From Bradyrhizobium oropedii (GTDB taxonomy: Bacteria > Pseudomonadota > Alphaproteobacteria > Rhizobiales > Xanthobacteraceae): a stretch of 64,000 nucleotides of DNA. The notes beneath the pieces are model-generated. The model did no database searches and was not told the origin of the DNA. It was given only the letters and a program-made list of their open reading frames with translations. The stretch's first letter is position 1. Each line of letters starts with the position of its first letter. Shown here one piece after another: positions 17,862 to 26,373 of the stretch. Where the stretch lies: positions 1-64,000 of the forward strand of contig NZ_JACMYO010000008.1 in NCBI RefSeq assembly GCF_020889685.1, read 5' to 3'. Position numbers and translations under genes: made by a program.

Positions 17862-18324
17862 TGTCGGCCGCGACCAGCACGCGGTGACCGTGCAGCAGCT
17901 CTTGCAGGGCCTGCAAGGCCGCGACGCCGCATTGGGTGTCCTGCTCGCCATTGCCGCCGCTCAGCCCGATGCCGCCGACAACCTCGTCGTCGACGACGAT
18001 CGGAAAGCCGCCGACGAACACGGCAAATTTTCCGTCGAAGCTCCACTGGATGCCGAAGGCCTCGTTGCCGGGGAGGGCCGGTCCGCTTGGCGGCTGGTTG
18101 AACAGATGGGTGGAGCGCTTGTGTCCGGCCGCAGTGAACGCCTTGTTCCAGGCAATCTGCGGGCCGGTGATCCGCGCACCGTCCATCCGCTCCAGCGCCA
18201 GCGGGTAGCCGCCTTCGTCGGTGACGCAAACTGTCTCCGCAACGCCGATCTCTGCGGATTTCCGGATCGCCGCGGCGATCATGTGGCGGGCTTCGGCAAG
18301 TTCAAGCTTGAACGACTGTTTCAT
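17851..18324 (-). CDS. GlcG/HbpS family protein
   Basis: A 157-aa protein of the GlcG/HbpS (DUF336) family, recognised by the N-terminal helix (LAEARHMIAAAIRKSAEIGV), the DEGGYPLALERMDGA block, and the VVDDEVVGGIGLSGGNGEQD block near the C-terminus. Members occur as uncharacterised accessory genes in many catabolic operons, and some bind heme or cobalamin-like cofactors. It is last in a leftward operon after the permease and aldehyde dehydrogenase (39-nt gap) and overlaps the end of the MhpA-like gene by 11 nt. The function in this pathway is unknown. Confidence 0.85.
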   Translation of the reverse strand: MKQSFKLELAEARHMIAAAIRKSAEIGVAETVCVTDEGGYPLALERMDGARITGPQIAWNKAFTAAGHKRSTHLFNQPPSGPALPGNEAFGIQWSFDGKFAVFVGGFPIVVDDEVVGGIGLSGGNGEQDTQCGVAALQALQELLHGHRVLVAADIKK

Positions 18325-18363
18325 CGCTGTCTTTCGGGATTGGGGTGGACCGTCGACGGCGGC

Positions 18364-19869
18364 TCAAGCGCCGCGGTAGACCGTTTTGATCTGGGTGTAG
18401 AATTCAAGGCCGGTGCGGCCGGACTCGCGGAAGGTCGAGGTGCTCGACCGTTTCAATCCGCCGAACGGCGCGTTGATCAGATTGCCCGTGGTGGTGCGGT
18501 TGATCTTCACGGTGCCGGACTGGATGTCGTTGGCGAAATCATGCATGACGCGCGGGTTGCGGGTCACGATCGCGGCCGACAGGCCGTATTCGCTGGCATT
18601 GGCCTTGGCGATCGCATCGGCATAGCCGTCGACCTCGATGATCGCGATCACAGGGCCGAAGATCTCTTCGCGTGCGATCGTCATGTCCTGGGTCACATCG
18701 GTGAAGATTGCAGGTGACACGAAGTATCCGCCGTCATAGGCAGCACCCGTGAGCCGGTCGCCGCCATGAAGGTGCGTGGCTTCCTTCCTTCCGATTGCAA
18801 CATAGCGCAGTACGGTGTCGAGCTGCCTGGCCGTAGCCAGCGGCCCCATCTCCACCCCGGTCGTGAGGCCGCTGCCGATCTTGATCGCCTTCACTTTGGC
18901 GAGGAGCCGAGCCGTGAACTCGGCCCGCACCTGCTTCATGACCAGGACCCGGCTGGTGCCGGTACAGGCCTGGCCGGCCAGTGAGAAGCCGCCCTTGACG
19001 GTCAGGTCGACCGCCAGGTCGAGATCGGCGTCGTCCATCACGATCAGCGGATTCTTGCCGCCGAGCTCCATCTGGGTGCGGGTCGTGAAGCCGACCGCGC
19101 GGCAGATCTGTTCGCCTGCCGTCGTCGATCCGGTGAAGGAAATCGCGCGGATCACCGATGGCTCGGTGATCGCAGGCCCGATCTCGCCGGCCCCGCCGGT
19201 GATGAAGTTGAGCACGCCTTTCGGCAGGCCTGCCGCAATCAGTGCTTCCGCCAGTCGATAGCCGCTGAGCGGCGCATCCGACGACGGCTTGAACACCACC
19301 GTATTGCCGGTGATGAGGGCCGGCGCGATCTTGCGCGCCGGGATCGAAATCGGAAAATTCCAGGGCGTGATCACCGACACGACGCCGAGCGGCTCGCGCA
19401 GCGTATAGACCGTCATGTCCGGATCGTCGTTCGGAAACACCTCGCCGGTCAGCGACTGTCCCTCGACAGCGTAGAACCGCAGGGTCTGTGCCGAGCGCAG
19501 CACCTCGTCGCGGGCGAGGCCGAGCGATTTGCCCATTTCCCGTGTCATCTCCCGCGCGATGCCATCCGCATGCGTCTCGAGATGATCGGCGGCCCGGTTC
19601 AGGATGGCGGCGCGCCTGGAGATCGACGTCCGCCTCCAGCCTTCGAACGCGGCGGCCGCGGCATTGACGGCCGCTTCTGCTTCGGCGGCGGTCGACTGCT
19701 GGAAGCGGCCGGCCAGGTCGCTGTTGTCGGCGGGATTGACGTTCGCGAACAGCCTTCCCGAGGCGCTGGGGATCCGCTCGCCGGCGATCAGGTTGGGAAA
19801 TTCCTCGATCCCCGCTGTGTCCTCCGCGGAGGGGCGCGAGCTGCGTGCGGTCGTTTCGATTATCGTCAC
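18364..19869 (-). CDS. NAD(P)-dependent aldehyde dehydrogenase
   Basis: A 501-aa aldehyde dehydrogenase. The cofactor-binding GSTTAGEQI, the general base Glu in MELGGKNP and the nucleophilic Cys in GQACTGTSR are all present, and the N-terminal ITPWNFPISIPARKIAPAL signature is intact. The overall pattern resembles benzaldehyde/vanillin-type dehydrogenases. The gene starts 10 nt after the permease gene stops, so they are cotranscribed. It would oxidise an aldehyde intermediate to the acid; the aldehyde could come from the GMC oxidoreductase or the diiron protein of the divergent operon, but this is inference. Confidence 0.9.
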   Translation of the reverse strand: MTIIETTARSSRPSAEDTAGIEEFPNLIAGERIPSASGRLFANVNPADNSDLAGRFQQSTAAEAEAAVNAAAAAFEGWRRTSISRRAAILNRAADHLETHADGIAREMTREMGKSLGLARDEVLRSAQTLRFYAVEGQSLTGEVFPNDDPDMTVYTLREPLGVVSVITPWNFPISIPARKIAPALITGNTVVFKPSSDAPLSGYRLAEALIAAGLPKGVLNFITGGAGEIGPAITEPSVIRAISFTGSTTAGEQICRAVGFTTRTQMELGGKNPLIVMDDADLDLAVDLTVKGGFSLAGQACTGTSRVLVMKQVRAEFTARLLAKVKAIKIGSGLTTGVEMGPLATARQLDTVLRYVAIGRKEATHLHGGDRLTGAAYDGGYFVSPAIFTDVTQDMTIAREEIFGPVIAIIEVDGYADAIAKANASEYGLSAAIVTRNPRVMHDFANDIQSGTVKINRTTTGNLINAPFGGLKRSSTSTFRESGRTGLEFYTQIKTVYRGA

Positions 19870-19879
19870 GGGATTCTCC

Positions 19880-21421
19880 TCAATGCCAGATCAGGACCGC
19901 GCAAGCGGTCGATATCGCCAGCCCGGTCAAGACCGGGACCATCGCGGTCCGCACGATCTGGAACACGGGGACGCGTGCGAAGCCGGCCACTGCGATCAGC
20001 GACGACCACGCGACAAGGGTGCCGCCGCCGGTCCACACCGCGCCCATCTGGCCGATCGCGGCGAGCGTCGCGGGCTCCATCCCGACCGATGGTGCCAGCG
20101 CGCCCGACAGTGAGCCCGTCAGCGGCAAGCCGGCAAAGCCCGAGCCGTCGATGCCGGTGATCATGCCTGAGATCAGGATGCCGAAGGCGACGAAAAACTG
20201 GTTGCTCGGGATCCAGCCTTGTGCGGTTTGGATCAGTTCGAACAGGAGGCTCGGCGCCTGCGCTGCGGGCACGCCGAGGATCGGCGCGGACAGGCCCGGC
20301 TCGGCGCCGAGAAAGAAGAAGCCCGCGATCGGCAGCACGGAGCCCATCGCCTTGAATGCGAAGACGAAGCCTTCGGTGACGTGATCGGCGCTGGTGTCGA
20401 GGAACTTGCGCAGGTTGTCGGTGATGAAGGATGCGCAGATCATCAGGATCGCGGCGACGCCGCCGACCAGGGCTGCGGCGTCGCCGCCCTTGAGGTCATG
20501 GCCGATGCCGAGCTTGGCGAGCACCATCACCGCGATGACGCAAAGAAAGGCAAGCGGCGTTGCGACCGCAAAGAATTTCGACCAGCCCTCGCGGCGGGGC
20601 GGCAGCTTCGCAAGCTCCTTGTCGATCTGCGCCTGGGTCGCGAACGGCCGCTGGCCCTCCGCGGTGGCGCGTGCGATCTCCGCTTTGTCGAAGGTGCCCT
20701 CCTGCTCCAGCCGTGCCAATTCGCCGTTGCTGGACTGCGCCTGCCAACGTTCCAGCAGCGTGTCGTCGGGCTTGGTGATCGACTTGCGGATCGAGAGATA
20801 GGCGAGCGTCAACGCTATTCCGCCGGTGATGAGGGAGAGCACCAGCGCACGGTCCGCGACGGTGGCGGCGCTGACCGCAGCGCCGGCCGCCTTGGCGCTG
20901 ATCCCGGGTGCGACGCCGATCACGTAGTCCGACGACAGCGCCATGCCTTGTCCGGCGATCGCGATCGCAATGGCGCCGCCGAGCGGCGACAGGCCGGCCG
21001 CAATCGCCGCGGGCAGCAGCACCGCGGAGACCAGCGGCACTGCCGGCGTCGGCCAGAAGAACAGCGAGATCACGTAGGTGATGGCGGCGAGCACGAAGTA
21101 GGCGGTGTGTCCGGTCTTCATCACGGCCCGGAACGGTTCGACCATGCGAATGTCCGAGCGCAGCACCTTGAGCGCGTTCAGCAGCGCGGTCATCAACGCG
21201 ATCACCAGGAAGATGTTGAAGAGCTCCTTGGCCGCGGTGAAGCTCGCGTTGAAGACGCTGGCGAGTGCCGCAACCGGGCTGTGCGTCCATGCAAACGCGA
21301 CCAGCAGCGTTGCGATCACCGATGGCACCACGACGTTGGCGCGCCAGATCATGGTGAGAACGATGACGGCGACGCCGAGCAAATAGACCCAGTGCGCGGC
21401 AACGATCGGAACGTGCTGCAT
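19880..21421 (-). CDS. Integral membrane permease (ion-transporter-like)
   Basis: A 513-aa polytopic membrane protein with about 12 hydrophobic segments and a long cytoplasmic loop of charged residues (about 230-300). A repeated pattern near both halves, for example GQGMALSSDYVIGVAPG and GIDGSGFAGLPLTGSLSGAL, suggests an inverted-repeat secondary carrier of the ion-transporter/dicarboxylate type. I cannot name the exact family. ATG 21421 is supported by GAGGGG about 9 nt upstream; a longer open frame exists but crosses the operator region. As first gene of the permease-aldehyde dehydrogenase-GlcG operon it probably imports the substrate. Confidence 0.75.
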   Translation of the reverse strand: MQHVPIVAAHWVYLLGVAVIVLTMIWRANVVVPSVIATLLVAFAWTHSPVAALASVFNASFTAAKELFNIFLVIALMTALLNALKVLRSDIRMVEPFRAVMKTGHTAYFVLAAITYVISLFFWPTPAVPLVSAVLLPAAIAAGLSPLGGAIAIAIAGQGMALSSDYVIGVAPGISAKAAGAAVSAATVADRALVLSLITGGIALTLAYLSIRKSITKPDDTLLERWQAQSSNGELARLEQEGTFDKAEIARATAEGQRPFATQAQIDKELAKLPPRREGWSKFFAVATPLAFLCVIAVMVLAKLGIGHDLKGGDAAALVGGVAAILMICASFITDNLRKFLDTSADHVTEGFVFAFKAMGSVLPIAGFFFLGAEPGLSAPILGVPAAQAPSLLFELIQTAQGWIPSNQFFVAFGILISGMITGIDGSGFAGLPLTGSLSGALAPSVGMEPATLAAIGQMGAVWTGGGTLVAWSSLIAVAGFARVPVFQIVRTAMVPVLTGLAISTACAVLIWH

Positions 21422-21729
21422 GGTTGTTGTTTCCCCTCTGTCGCGCAAATAATGTATACTGTATTCAAGAATGGCAAGATCAAATTGCAGGCCTGCGATC
21501 CAGGCGATGCGCAAGGGCAGGAAGCGTCCTTGGTCGCAATTTATGCAGAGGAAGCATAAAATAGCGGCGGCGCGATGCGCGATATCGGTGGGATGAAGAG
21601 GCGGGAACCTCAATCCTGGGTGTTGACGACAGTCGCAAAAATCGTATACAGTATACAATAATGAAACTCAGAATGCGACCGGGCGCCCATTGCCTGGGCG
21701 GCAATTCTTCACGGCACAGGAGCGCCACG
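21422..21729. promoter_or_regulatory. Divergent control region with ATACAGTATAC boxes
   Basis: Two boxes share the sequence ATACAGTATACA. One reads GAATACAGTATACATT on the minus strand (21451-21466), about 30 nt before the permease start. The other reads CGTATACAGTATACAA on the plus strand (21643-21658). The second overlaps a promoter-like TTGACG (21623-21628), 16-bp spacer, TATACA (21645-21650). Both divergent operons therefore appear to be controlled by one regulator, most likely the GntR/FCD protein at 23632-24444. The middle of the region holds nothing else I recognise. Confidence 0.68.
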
Positions 21730-22497
21730 ATGCAAAAGCTGATGGATCACGTGGAATTTCGAGCGGCTCTCGAAAATGCCATCAAGGGAAAGAGCGCCAA
21801 CAAGGCTCCGTTCAGCGTCGCCTGGGCCAGCGGCAAGCTGAGCCGCGCGCATCTCGCGCGCTGGGCCGAGAACCACTACCACTATGTCGGTCCGTTCGCC
21901 GATTACCTCGGCTACATCTACGCGCGGATGCCCGAGCAGTACCAGGAGGCCAAGGACTTCCTGCTCGCCAACATGTATGAGGAAGAGATCGGGGGCGATC
22001 GTCACACCGATCTGCTGATCCGCTTCGCGGAGGCCTGCGGCACGACCGCGGCGCGCGTCAAGGATCCCGACAACATGACGCCGACCACGCGCGGGCTGCA
22101 GAGCTGGTGCTATTCGGTGGCGATGCGCGAGGATCCGATCGTCGCGGTGGCCGGCCTCGTGGTCGGTCTGGAATCGCAGGTGCCCTCGATCTATCGCAAG
22201 CAGACGCCGACCCTGCGCGAGAAGTACAAGTTCACCGACGAGGAGGTTGAGTTCTTCGACCTTCACATCGTGTCGGACGAGATTCACGGCGAACGCGGCT
22301 ACCAGATCGTGCTCGAGCACGCCAACACGGTCGAGCTGCAGCAGCGTTGCCTCAAGATCTGCGAGATCGGCGCGCAGATGCGGCTGCTCTACACCACTGC
22401 GCTGTACCACGACTATGTCGCGAATGACATTGCGATGGCTGAGCTCGATCTCGCCAGCGGCGTCACCGCTGAAGAGCGCGTGCTGTTGCAGGCGTGA
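21730..22497 (+). CDS. Heme-oxygenase-like diiron (HDO/CADD/PqqC-fold) protein
   Basis: A 255-aa all-helical protein of the TenA/PqqC/CADD superfamily. Candidate ligands for a dinuclear iron site are all present: a Glu in YEEEIGGDRH (residues 84-86) with H92, E148 in GLESQVPSIY, and H179, D183 and H186 in LHIVSDEIH. This HxxxDxxH plus Glu/His pattern is typical of heme-oxygenase-like diiron oxidases (UndA, BesC, SznF, CADD) rather than of TenA hydrolases or PqqC. AGGAG lies about 9 nt before the ATG. Two [2Fe-2S] ferredoxin genes follow within 1 kb, suggesting dedicated electron supply. The substrate is unknown; N-oxygenation or oxidative C-C cleavage are the precedents. Confidence 0.8.
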   Translation: MQKLMDHVEFRAALENAIKGKSANKAPFSVAWASGKLSRAHLARWAENHYHYVGPFADYLGYIYARMPEQYQEAKDFLLANMYEEEIGGDRHTDLLIRFAEACGTTAARVKDPDNMTPTTRGLQSWCYSVAMREDPIVAVAGLVVGLESQVPSIYRKQTPTLREKYKFTDEEVEFFDLHIVSDEIHGERGYQIVLEHANTVELQQRCLKICEIGAQMRLLYTTALYHDYVANDIAMAELDLASGVTAEERVLLQA

Positions 22498-22517
22498 TCC
22501 GCAAGGGGAGCGGCGCG

Positions 22518-22862
22518 ATGCCCAACGTGGTTTTTCACCGCAACGGCGAGACCTTTGTCGGCGAGGTCAAGGAGAACACCAACCTCGTCGTTCGCGCCGG
22601 CATCCGCCAGTTTCCCTATCCCAACTTCCTTTACGGCTGCGGGATGGGGAAATGCGGGAAGTGCGCGTCGCTGATCATCAAGGGCGGCGAGCATTTGCCG
22701 GAGCCGAACTGGAAAGAAAAGAAGCGCCTCGGTGCCAGGATCGATCAGGGGTATCGCCTCGCCTGCCAGCTCTGGCTCACGCATGACGTTGAACTGTCAC
22801 AGGAGGCGACCCCGCTGGTCGACGTCGTCGCGCCGGCAGGTAGCGCGGTTGGGAGGCCGTGA
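22518..22862 (+). CDS. Plant-type [2Fe-2S] ferredoxin, first copy
   Basis: A 114-aa ferredoxin with cluster ligands C41-x4-C46-x2-C49 and C83 (GCGMGKCGKC and RLACQLW). ATG 22518 has AAGGGGAG upstream; an in-frame GTG at 22494 overlaps the previous gene. The gene follows the diiron-protein gene by 20 nt. It probably delivers electrons to that protein. No ferredoxin reductase is encoded in the operon. Confidence 0.88.
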   Translation: MPNVVFHRNGETFVGEVKENTNLVVRAGIRQFPYPNFLYGCGMGKCGKCASLIIKGGEHLPEPNWKEKKRLGARIDQGYRLACQLWLTHDVELSQEATPLVDVVAPAGSAVGRP

Positions 22863-22865
22863 GCG

Positions 22866-23162
22866 ATGTATGTGATACTGACGAGCAAGCCGGGACAGTT
22901 TCGCACCGAGATCGTCGAGGGCCTGCGCCCGCTCGCGGCCTATGACTACCTGTTCTACGGCATCAGGAAAGCAACGTTCGTGATTGCCGAGCTGGTCGCG
23001 GAGACCAAGGTCAAGGTGATCGACGAGGCCTGGTCGCCGCCGATCGTGAACGAGGTGCCCTCGAAATTCCTCGAAAAGTTCGAAACGCCCGAGCGTGCGC
23101 TGCACGAGCTCGAGCACCTCGTCACGTTCGGTCACATGGACACGAAGCTGCGCAAGCGCTGA
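22866..23162 (+). CDS. Uncharacterised 98-aa protein between two ferredoxins
   Basis: I do not recognise this protein. It is small, mixed alpha/beta and soluble, with no signal peptide and no Cys. Features are an N-terminal beta-strand (MYVILTSKPGQF), an aromatic-rich centre (YDYLFYGIRKATFVIAEL) and a C-terminal charged helix containing HELEHLVTFGHMD. The start lies 3 nt after the first ferredoxin stop, and the second ferredoxin gene starts 12 nt after this one, so the reading frame is embedded in a tight operon and is very likely real. It could be an accessory or complex-assembly subunit of the diiron oxygenase system. Confidence 0.8.
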   Translation: MYVILTSKPGQFRTEIVEGLRPLAAYDYLFYGIRKATFVIAELVAETKVKVIDEAWSPPIVNEVPSKFLEKFETPERALHELEHLVTFGHMDTKLRKR

Positions 23163-23174
23163 GCGGATGCCGGG

Positions 23175-23504
23175 ATGATCGAAGTCACGTTTCTGACCAA
23201 TGGCGGGAAAACCGTGTCCGCGGCGGAGAACAGCAATCTGCTGCGTGTCTCGCTGCGCGAGCAGGGCGGCATCCCGTTCAAGTGCGGCGGCGGCCTGTGC
23301 GGAACCTGCAAATGCCTGATCGAGAAAGGCATCGAGAACACCGATGCGATCAAGCCGAAGGAGCGAAAGCACCTCACCGACGAGCAGTTTGCTGCGGGCT
23401 ATCGGATGGCGTGCCAGACCTTTCTCACCGGCAGCGTGAGCGTGTCGTGGGTGCCGAAAGCCGTGGCGCAGCCGGCTCGACCTGTAGCTGTTGACGGCGA
23501 ATGA
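23175..23504 (+). CDS. Plant-type [2Fe-2S] ferredoxin, second copy
   Basis: A 109-aa ferredoxin with ligands C37-x4-C42-x2-C45 (FKCGGGLCGTC) and C80 (RMACQTF). It aligns in architecture with the first ferredoxin but is clearly diverged, with a different N-terminus (MIEVTFLTNGGKTVSAAENS). Having two non-identical ferredoxins in one operon suggests that they serve different redox partners or potentials. It ends the compact part of the operon; the GntR gene begins 127 nt later. Confidence 0.88.
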   Translation: MIEVTFLTNGGKTVSAAENSNLLRVSLREQGGIPFKCGGGLCGTCKCLIEKGIENTDAIKPKERKHLTDEQFAAGYRMACQTFLTGSVSVSWVPKAVAQPARPVAVDGE

Positions 23505-23631
23505 GCGCGGCTTGATGGCATGCAGCCGGCGGTCTAAATACGCAATTGCGGTCATTTGGCCAGGACTCTGGCAGCTCGTTGGACCTCCCGTGTCCATGCG
23601 TTGAGCGAAGCGCGGCCGGACAGGTCAGTTC

Positions 23632-24444
23632 ATGGCAGGCAGGCTCGGAAGCTCCAAACGTCTCGGCGACGATTACCTCTCCCTCCACGGCAGGGTCATC
23701 GAGGAGTTGCGGCAGGCGATTCTGAGCCGGCGGCTGAAGCCCGGCGAGCGGCTGGTCGAGGGCCGCCTTGCCGACGAGCTCGGTGTTTCCCGCAATCCCG
23801 TGCGCGAGGCGATCCGCGTGCTGGAGTCCGAGGGGCTCGTCGAGGTGACCGCGCGGCGCGGTGCCTCCGTCGTCACGATGAGCGATGAGGAAGCGCGCGA
23901 GACGATCGAGGTGCGCGCGGTGCTCGAGGGCCAAAATGCGCGCCTCGCTGCGCGTCGTCGCGAGGAGAGCATCATCAAGCGGATCGCGGCAGTGTTGAAG
24001 CAGGGCAACGAGGCGGTCGCCGGGCGGCGCTACGACCTGTTGTCGGATCTCAACCAGCAATTCCACCATGAACTGGCGGAGGCCGGCCGCAACCGCGTGC
24101 TCGCGGATTTGCTGAAGCGGCTGCGCGAACGCACGGCGATGCTGTTCTCACCGACCGATCCGGTGCGCCAGGCCCGCACCTGGGATGAGCATGCCGCGAT
24201 CCTGCGCGCCATCATCGCCGGCGACGAGCGTGCTGCGGCCACGCTCGCGGCCGAGCATGTGATGCGGGCGGGGGCGGATTTTCTCTCGAGCCTGCATGTG
24301 CCGGATGAGGGCGCCTCGCTGGAGGCGATGTCGGCGAAATACGGTCTGCCGTCCGGATCGAATGCGGCTCAAGGCGTTGCGGTCAAGCCTGCGCGCAGAA
24401 GCCCGCAGCGGACCGCCACGCGGCGGAAAAAGACCGAGAGTTGA
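23632..24444 (+). CDS. GntR family regulator (FCD domain)
   Basis: A 270-aa regulator. The N-terminal winged helix contains LADELGVSRNPVREAIRVLE, and an FCD ligand-binding domain follows (about residues 90-220) with the usual QQFHHELAEA and DEHAAIL segments that can hold a metal. The basic C-terminal tail (RSPQRTATRRKK) is unusual for the family. By position it is the prime candidate to bind the ATACAGTATAC boxes between the permease and diiron-protein operons. Its ligand is probably the substrate or an early product of that pathway. Confidence 0.87.
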   Translation: MAGRLGSSKRLGDDYLSLHGRVIEELRQAILSRRLKPGERLVEGRLADELGVSRNPVREAIRVLESEGLVEVTARRGASVVTMSDEEARETIEVRAVLEGQNARLAARRREESIIKRIAAVLKQGNEAVAGRRYDLLSDLNQQFHHELAEAGRNRVLADLLKRLRERTAMLFSPTDPVRQARTWDEHAAILRAIIAGDERAAATLAAEHVMRAGADFLSSLHVPDEGASLEAMSAKYGLPSGSNAAQGVAVKPARRSPQRTATRRKKTES

Positions 24445-24664
24445 CGCAGCCGAAGCGCCGACGCGCTTGCAGATGCTGATCCGGCGAGCGGAGGTCCGGT
24501 TGTACCTCCAGGGATCGCGGCGCTATCTTTCTTGACCGCGTCTGCCACGCTCGCTACGTCTCTTGGAGCCGAGCGGAGACGCGGCGGAGCGCGCATGCGT
24601 TCCGTTGGGGATATCAACTCCCGTCGCGATCAGCCGGCCGTGCCGCATGGCCCGGGGGAAACGA

Positions 24665-26293
24665 ATGAACAACAAGCATGGCGCGTCGCCGAACGACGTC
24701 GCCGAATTTGACTACGTCATCGTCGGCGCCGGCTCGGCCGGCTGCGTGCTCGCCAACCGCCTGAGTGCCGATGGCAAGCACTCGGTGCTGTTGCTCGAGG
24801 CTGGTCCGAAAGACACCAACATCTGGATCCATGTCCCGCTCGGCTACGGCAAGCTGTTCAAGGAAAAATCCGTCAACTGGATGTATCAGACCGAGCCGGA
24901 GCCCGGCCTGAACGGGCGGCAGGTGTTCCAGCCGCGCGGCAAGGTGCTCGGCGGCTCCAGCTCGATCAACGGTCTGCTCTATGTGCGCGGCCAGCACGAG
25001 GACTACGATCGCTGGCGGCAGCGCGGCAATGCCGGCTGGGGCTATGACGACGTCTTGCCCTATTTCAGGAAGGCGGAGGATCAGCAACGCGGCGGCGACA
25101 AATATCACGGTGCCGGCGGCCCGCTGCCGGTGTCGGACTGGCGGCATCACGATCCGCTGTCCGAGGCCTTCGTGCATGCCGCGGCCGAGGTCGGCATTCC
25201 CACCAATCCGGATTTCAATGGCGCGACCCAGGAGGGCGCGGGCTTCTTCCAGACCACGACACGGCGCGGCCGGCGTGCCTCGACGGCGCGGTCCTATCTG
25301 CGGCCGGCGCTGACACGCGGCAATCTGCATGTCGAGACGTCGGCGCTGGCGCAGCGCGTCCTGTTCGACGGCAAGCGCGCGAGCGGCGTCACATACAGGC
25401 AGAACGGGCAGCTGTGCACCGCCAAGGCACGCAGGGAGGTGCTGGTGTCGAGCGGCGCGTACAACTCGCCGCAATTGCTGCAGCTCTCCGGCGTCGGCCC
25501 GGCCGATCTGTTGAAGCAGCACGGCATCGAGATCGTGCTCGATGCACCCGGCGTCGGCAACGATTTGCAGGATCACATGCAAGTGCGCATCGTCACACGC
25601 TGCGCGCAGAGCGTCACGCTGAACGACGTTGTCAACAATCCGGTGCGCCGCGTCATGGCCGGCCTGCGCTACGCGGCGCTGCGCAAGGGGCCGCTGACGA
25701 TCGCTGCCGGAACGTCCGGCGCGTTCTTCAAGACCAGCCCGCGGCTGGCGTCGCCCGACATCCAGATCCATTTCCTGCCGTTCTCGACCGACAAGATGGG
25801 CGAGCAGTTGCATCCGTTCTCGGGCTTCACGGCCTCGGTCTGCCAGCTGCGCCCGGAGAGCCGCGGCTCGCTCAAGATCAAGAGCGCGGATCCGGGCGTG
25901 CCGCCGGAGATCCGCATCAACTATCTCGCGACCGAGACCGATCGCCGCGCCTTCATCGACGGCATCCGCATCCTGCGCAAGATCCTGGCCGCACCGGCGC
26001 TGAAAACATACTCGGTCGGGGAGGTCGATCCCGGCGCCAAGGTGGTCAGCGACGACGATCTGCTCGAATTCTGTCGGCGCACCGGCAGCACGGTCTATCA
26101 TCCGACCTCGACCTGCCGGATGGGCAACGATCCGCTCGCGGTCGTCGACCAGCGGCTCAAGGTGCGCGGCGTCGATGGTCTGCGCGTGATCGATGCCTCG
26201 ATCATGCCGGACCTGATGTCGGGCAATACCAATGCGCCGACGATCATGATCGCGGAGAAAGCGTCGGACATGATTTTGGAGGACGCGCGGTAG
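24665..26293 (+). CDS. GMC family FAD-dependent alcohol dehydrogenase (choline dehydrogenase-like)
   Basis: A 542-aa glucose-methanol-choline oxidoreductase. The FAD-binding [14 protein letters not shown] is at the N-terminus, and the two GMC signatures are visible: [18 protein letters not shown] and [15 protein letters not shown]. The catalytic His is in [11 protein letters not shown] and a conserved Asn occurs near the C-terminal [17 protein letters not shown] 24665 is preferred: GGGGGAAA lies just upstream and the FAD motif sits at the expected distance. Such enzymes oxidise alcohols to aldehydes. It follows the GntR gene by 220 nt and could feed the aldehyde dehydrogenase of the divergent operon. 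Confidence 0.9.
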   Translation: MNNKHGASPNDVAEFDYVIVGAGSAGCVLANRLSADGKHSVLLLEAGPKDTNIWIHVPLGYGKLFKEKSVNWMYQTEPEPGLNGRQVFQPRGKVLGGSSSINGLLYVRGQHEDYDRWRQRGNAGWGYDDVLPYFRKAEDQQRGGDKYHGAGGPLPVSDWRHHDPLSEAFVHAAAEVGIPTNPDFNGATQEGAGFFQTTTRRGRRASTARSYLRPALTRGNLHVETSALAQRVLFDGKRASGVTYRQNGQLCTAKARREVLVSSGAYNSPQLLQLSGVGPADLLKQHGIEIVLDAPGVGNDLQDHMQVRIVTRCAQSVTLNDVVNNPVRRVMAGLRYAALRKGPLTIAAGTSGAFFKTSPRLASPDIQIHFLPFSTDKMGEQLHPFSGFTASVCQLRPESRGSLKIKSADPGVPPEIRINYLATETDRRAFIDGIRILRKILAAPALKTYSVGEVDPGAKVVSDDDLLEFCRRTGSTVYHPTSTCRMGNDPLAVVDQRLKVRGVDGLRVIDASIMPDLMSGNTNAPTIMIAEKASDMILEDAR

Positions 26294-26305
26294 GAGTCCT
26301 CAGTT

Positions 26306-26351
26306 CCGTCATCCTGAGGGGCGTGCTCTCGCGCGCTCCTCAGGATGACGG
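26306..26351. terminator. Perfect 14-bp hairpin between convergent genes
   Basis: CCGTCATCCTGAGG (26306-26319) is the exact reverse complement of CCTCAGGATGACGG (26338-26351), with an 18-nt GC-rich loop. It lies in the 80-nt gap between the convergent GMC and hemE genes and probably ends transcription from both sides, although there is no T-run. The CGTCATCCTGAGG arm looks like a dispersed repeat family. Confidence 0.6.
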
Positions 26352-26373
26352 TGATGGAGTGGGCTACGAGGCC

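Noticed and set aside
24614..26101. Long open frame opposite the GMC oxidoreductase gene
   Set aside because: Shadow frame; translation lacks any fold signature while the plus strand has both GMC signatures.
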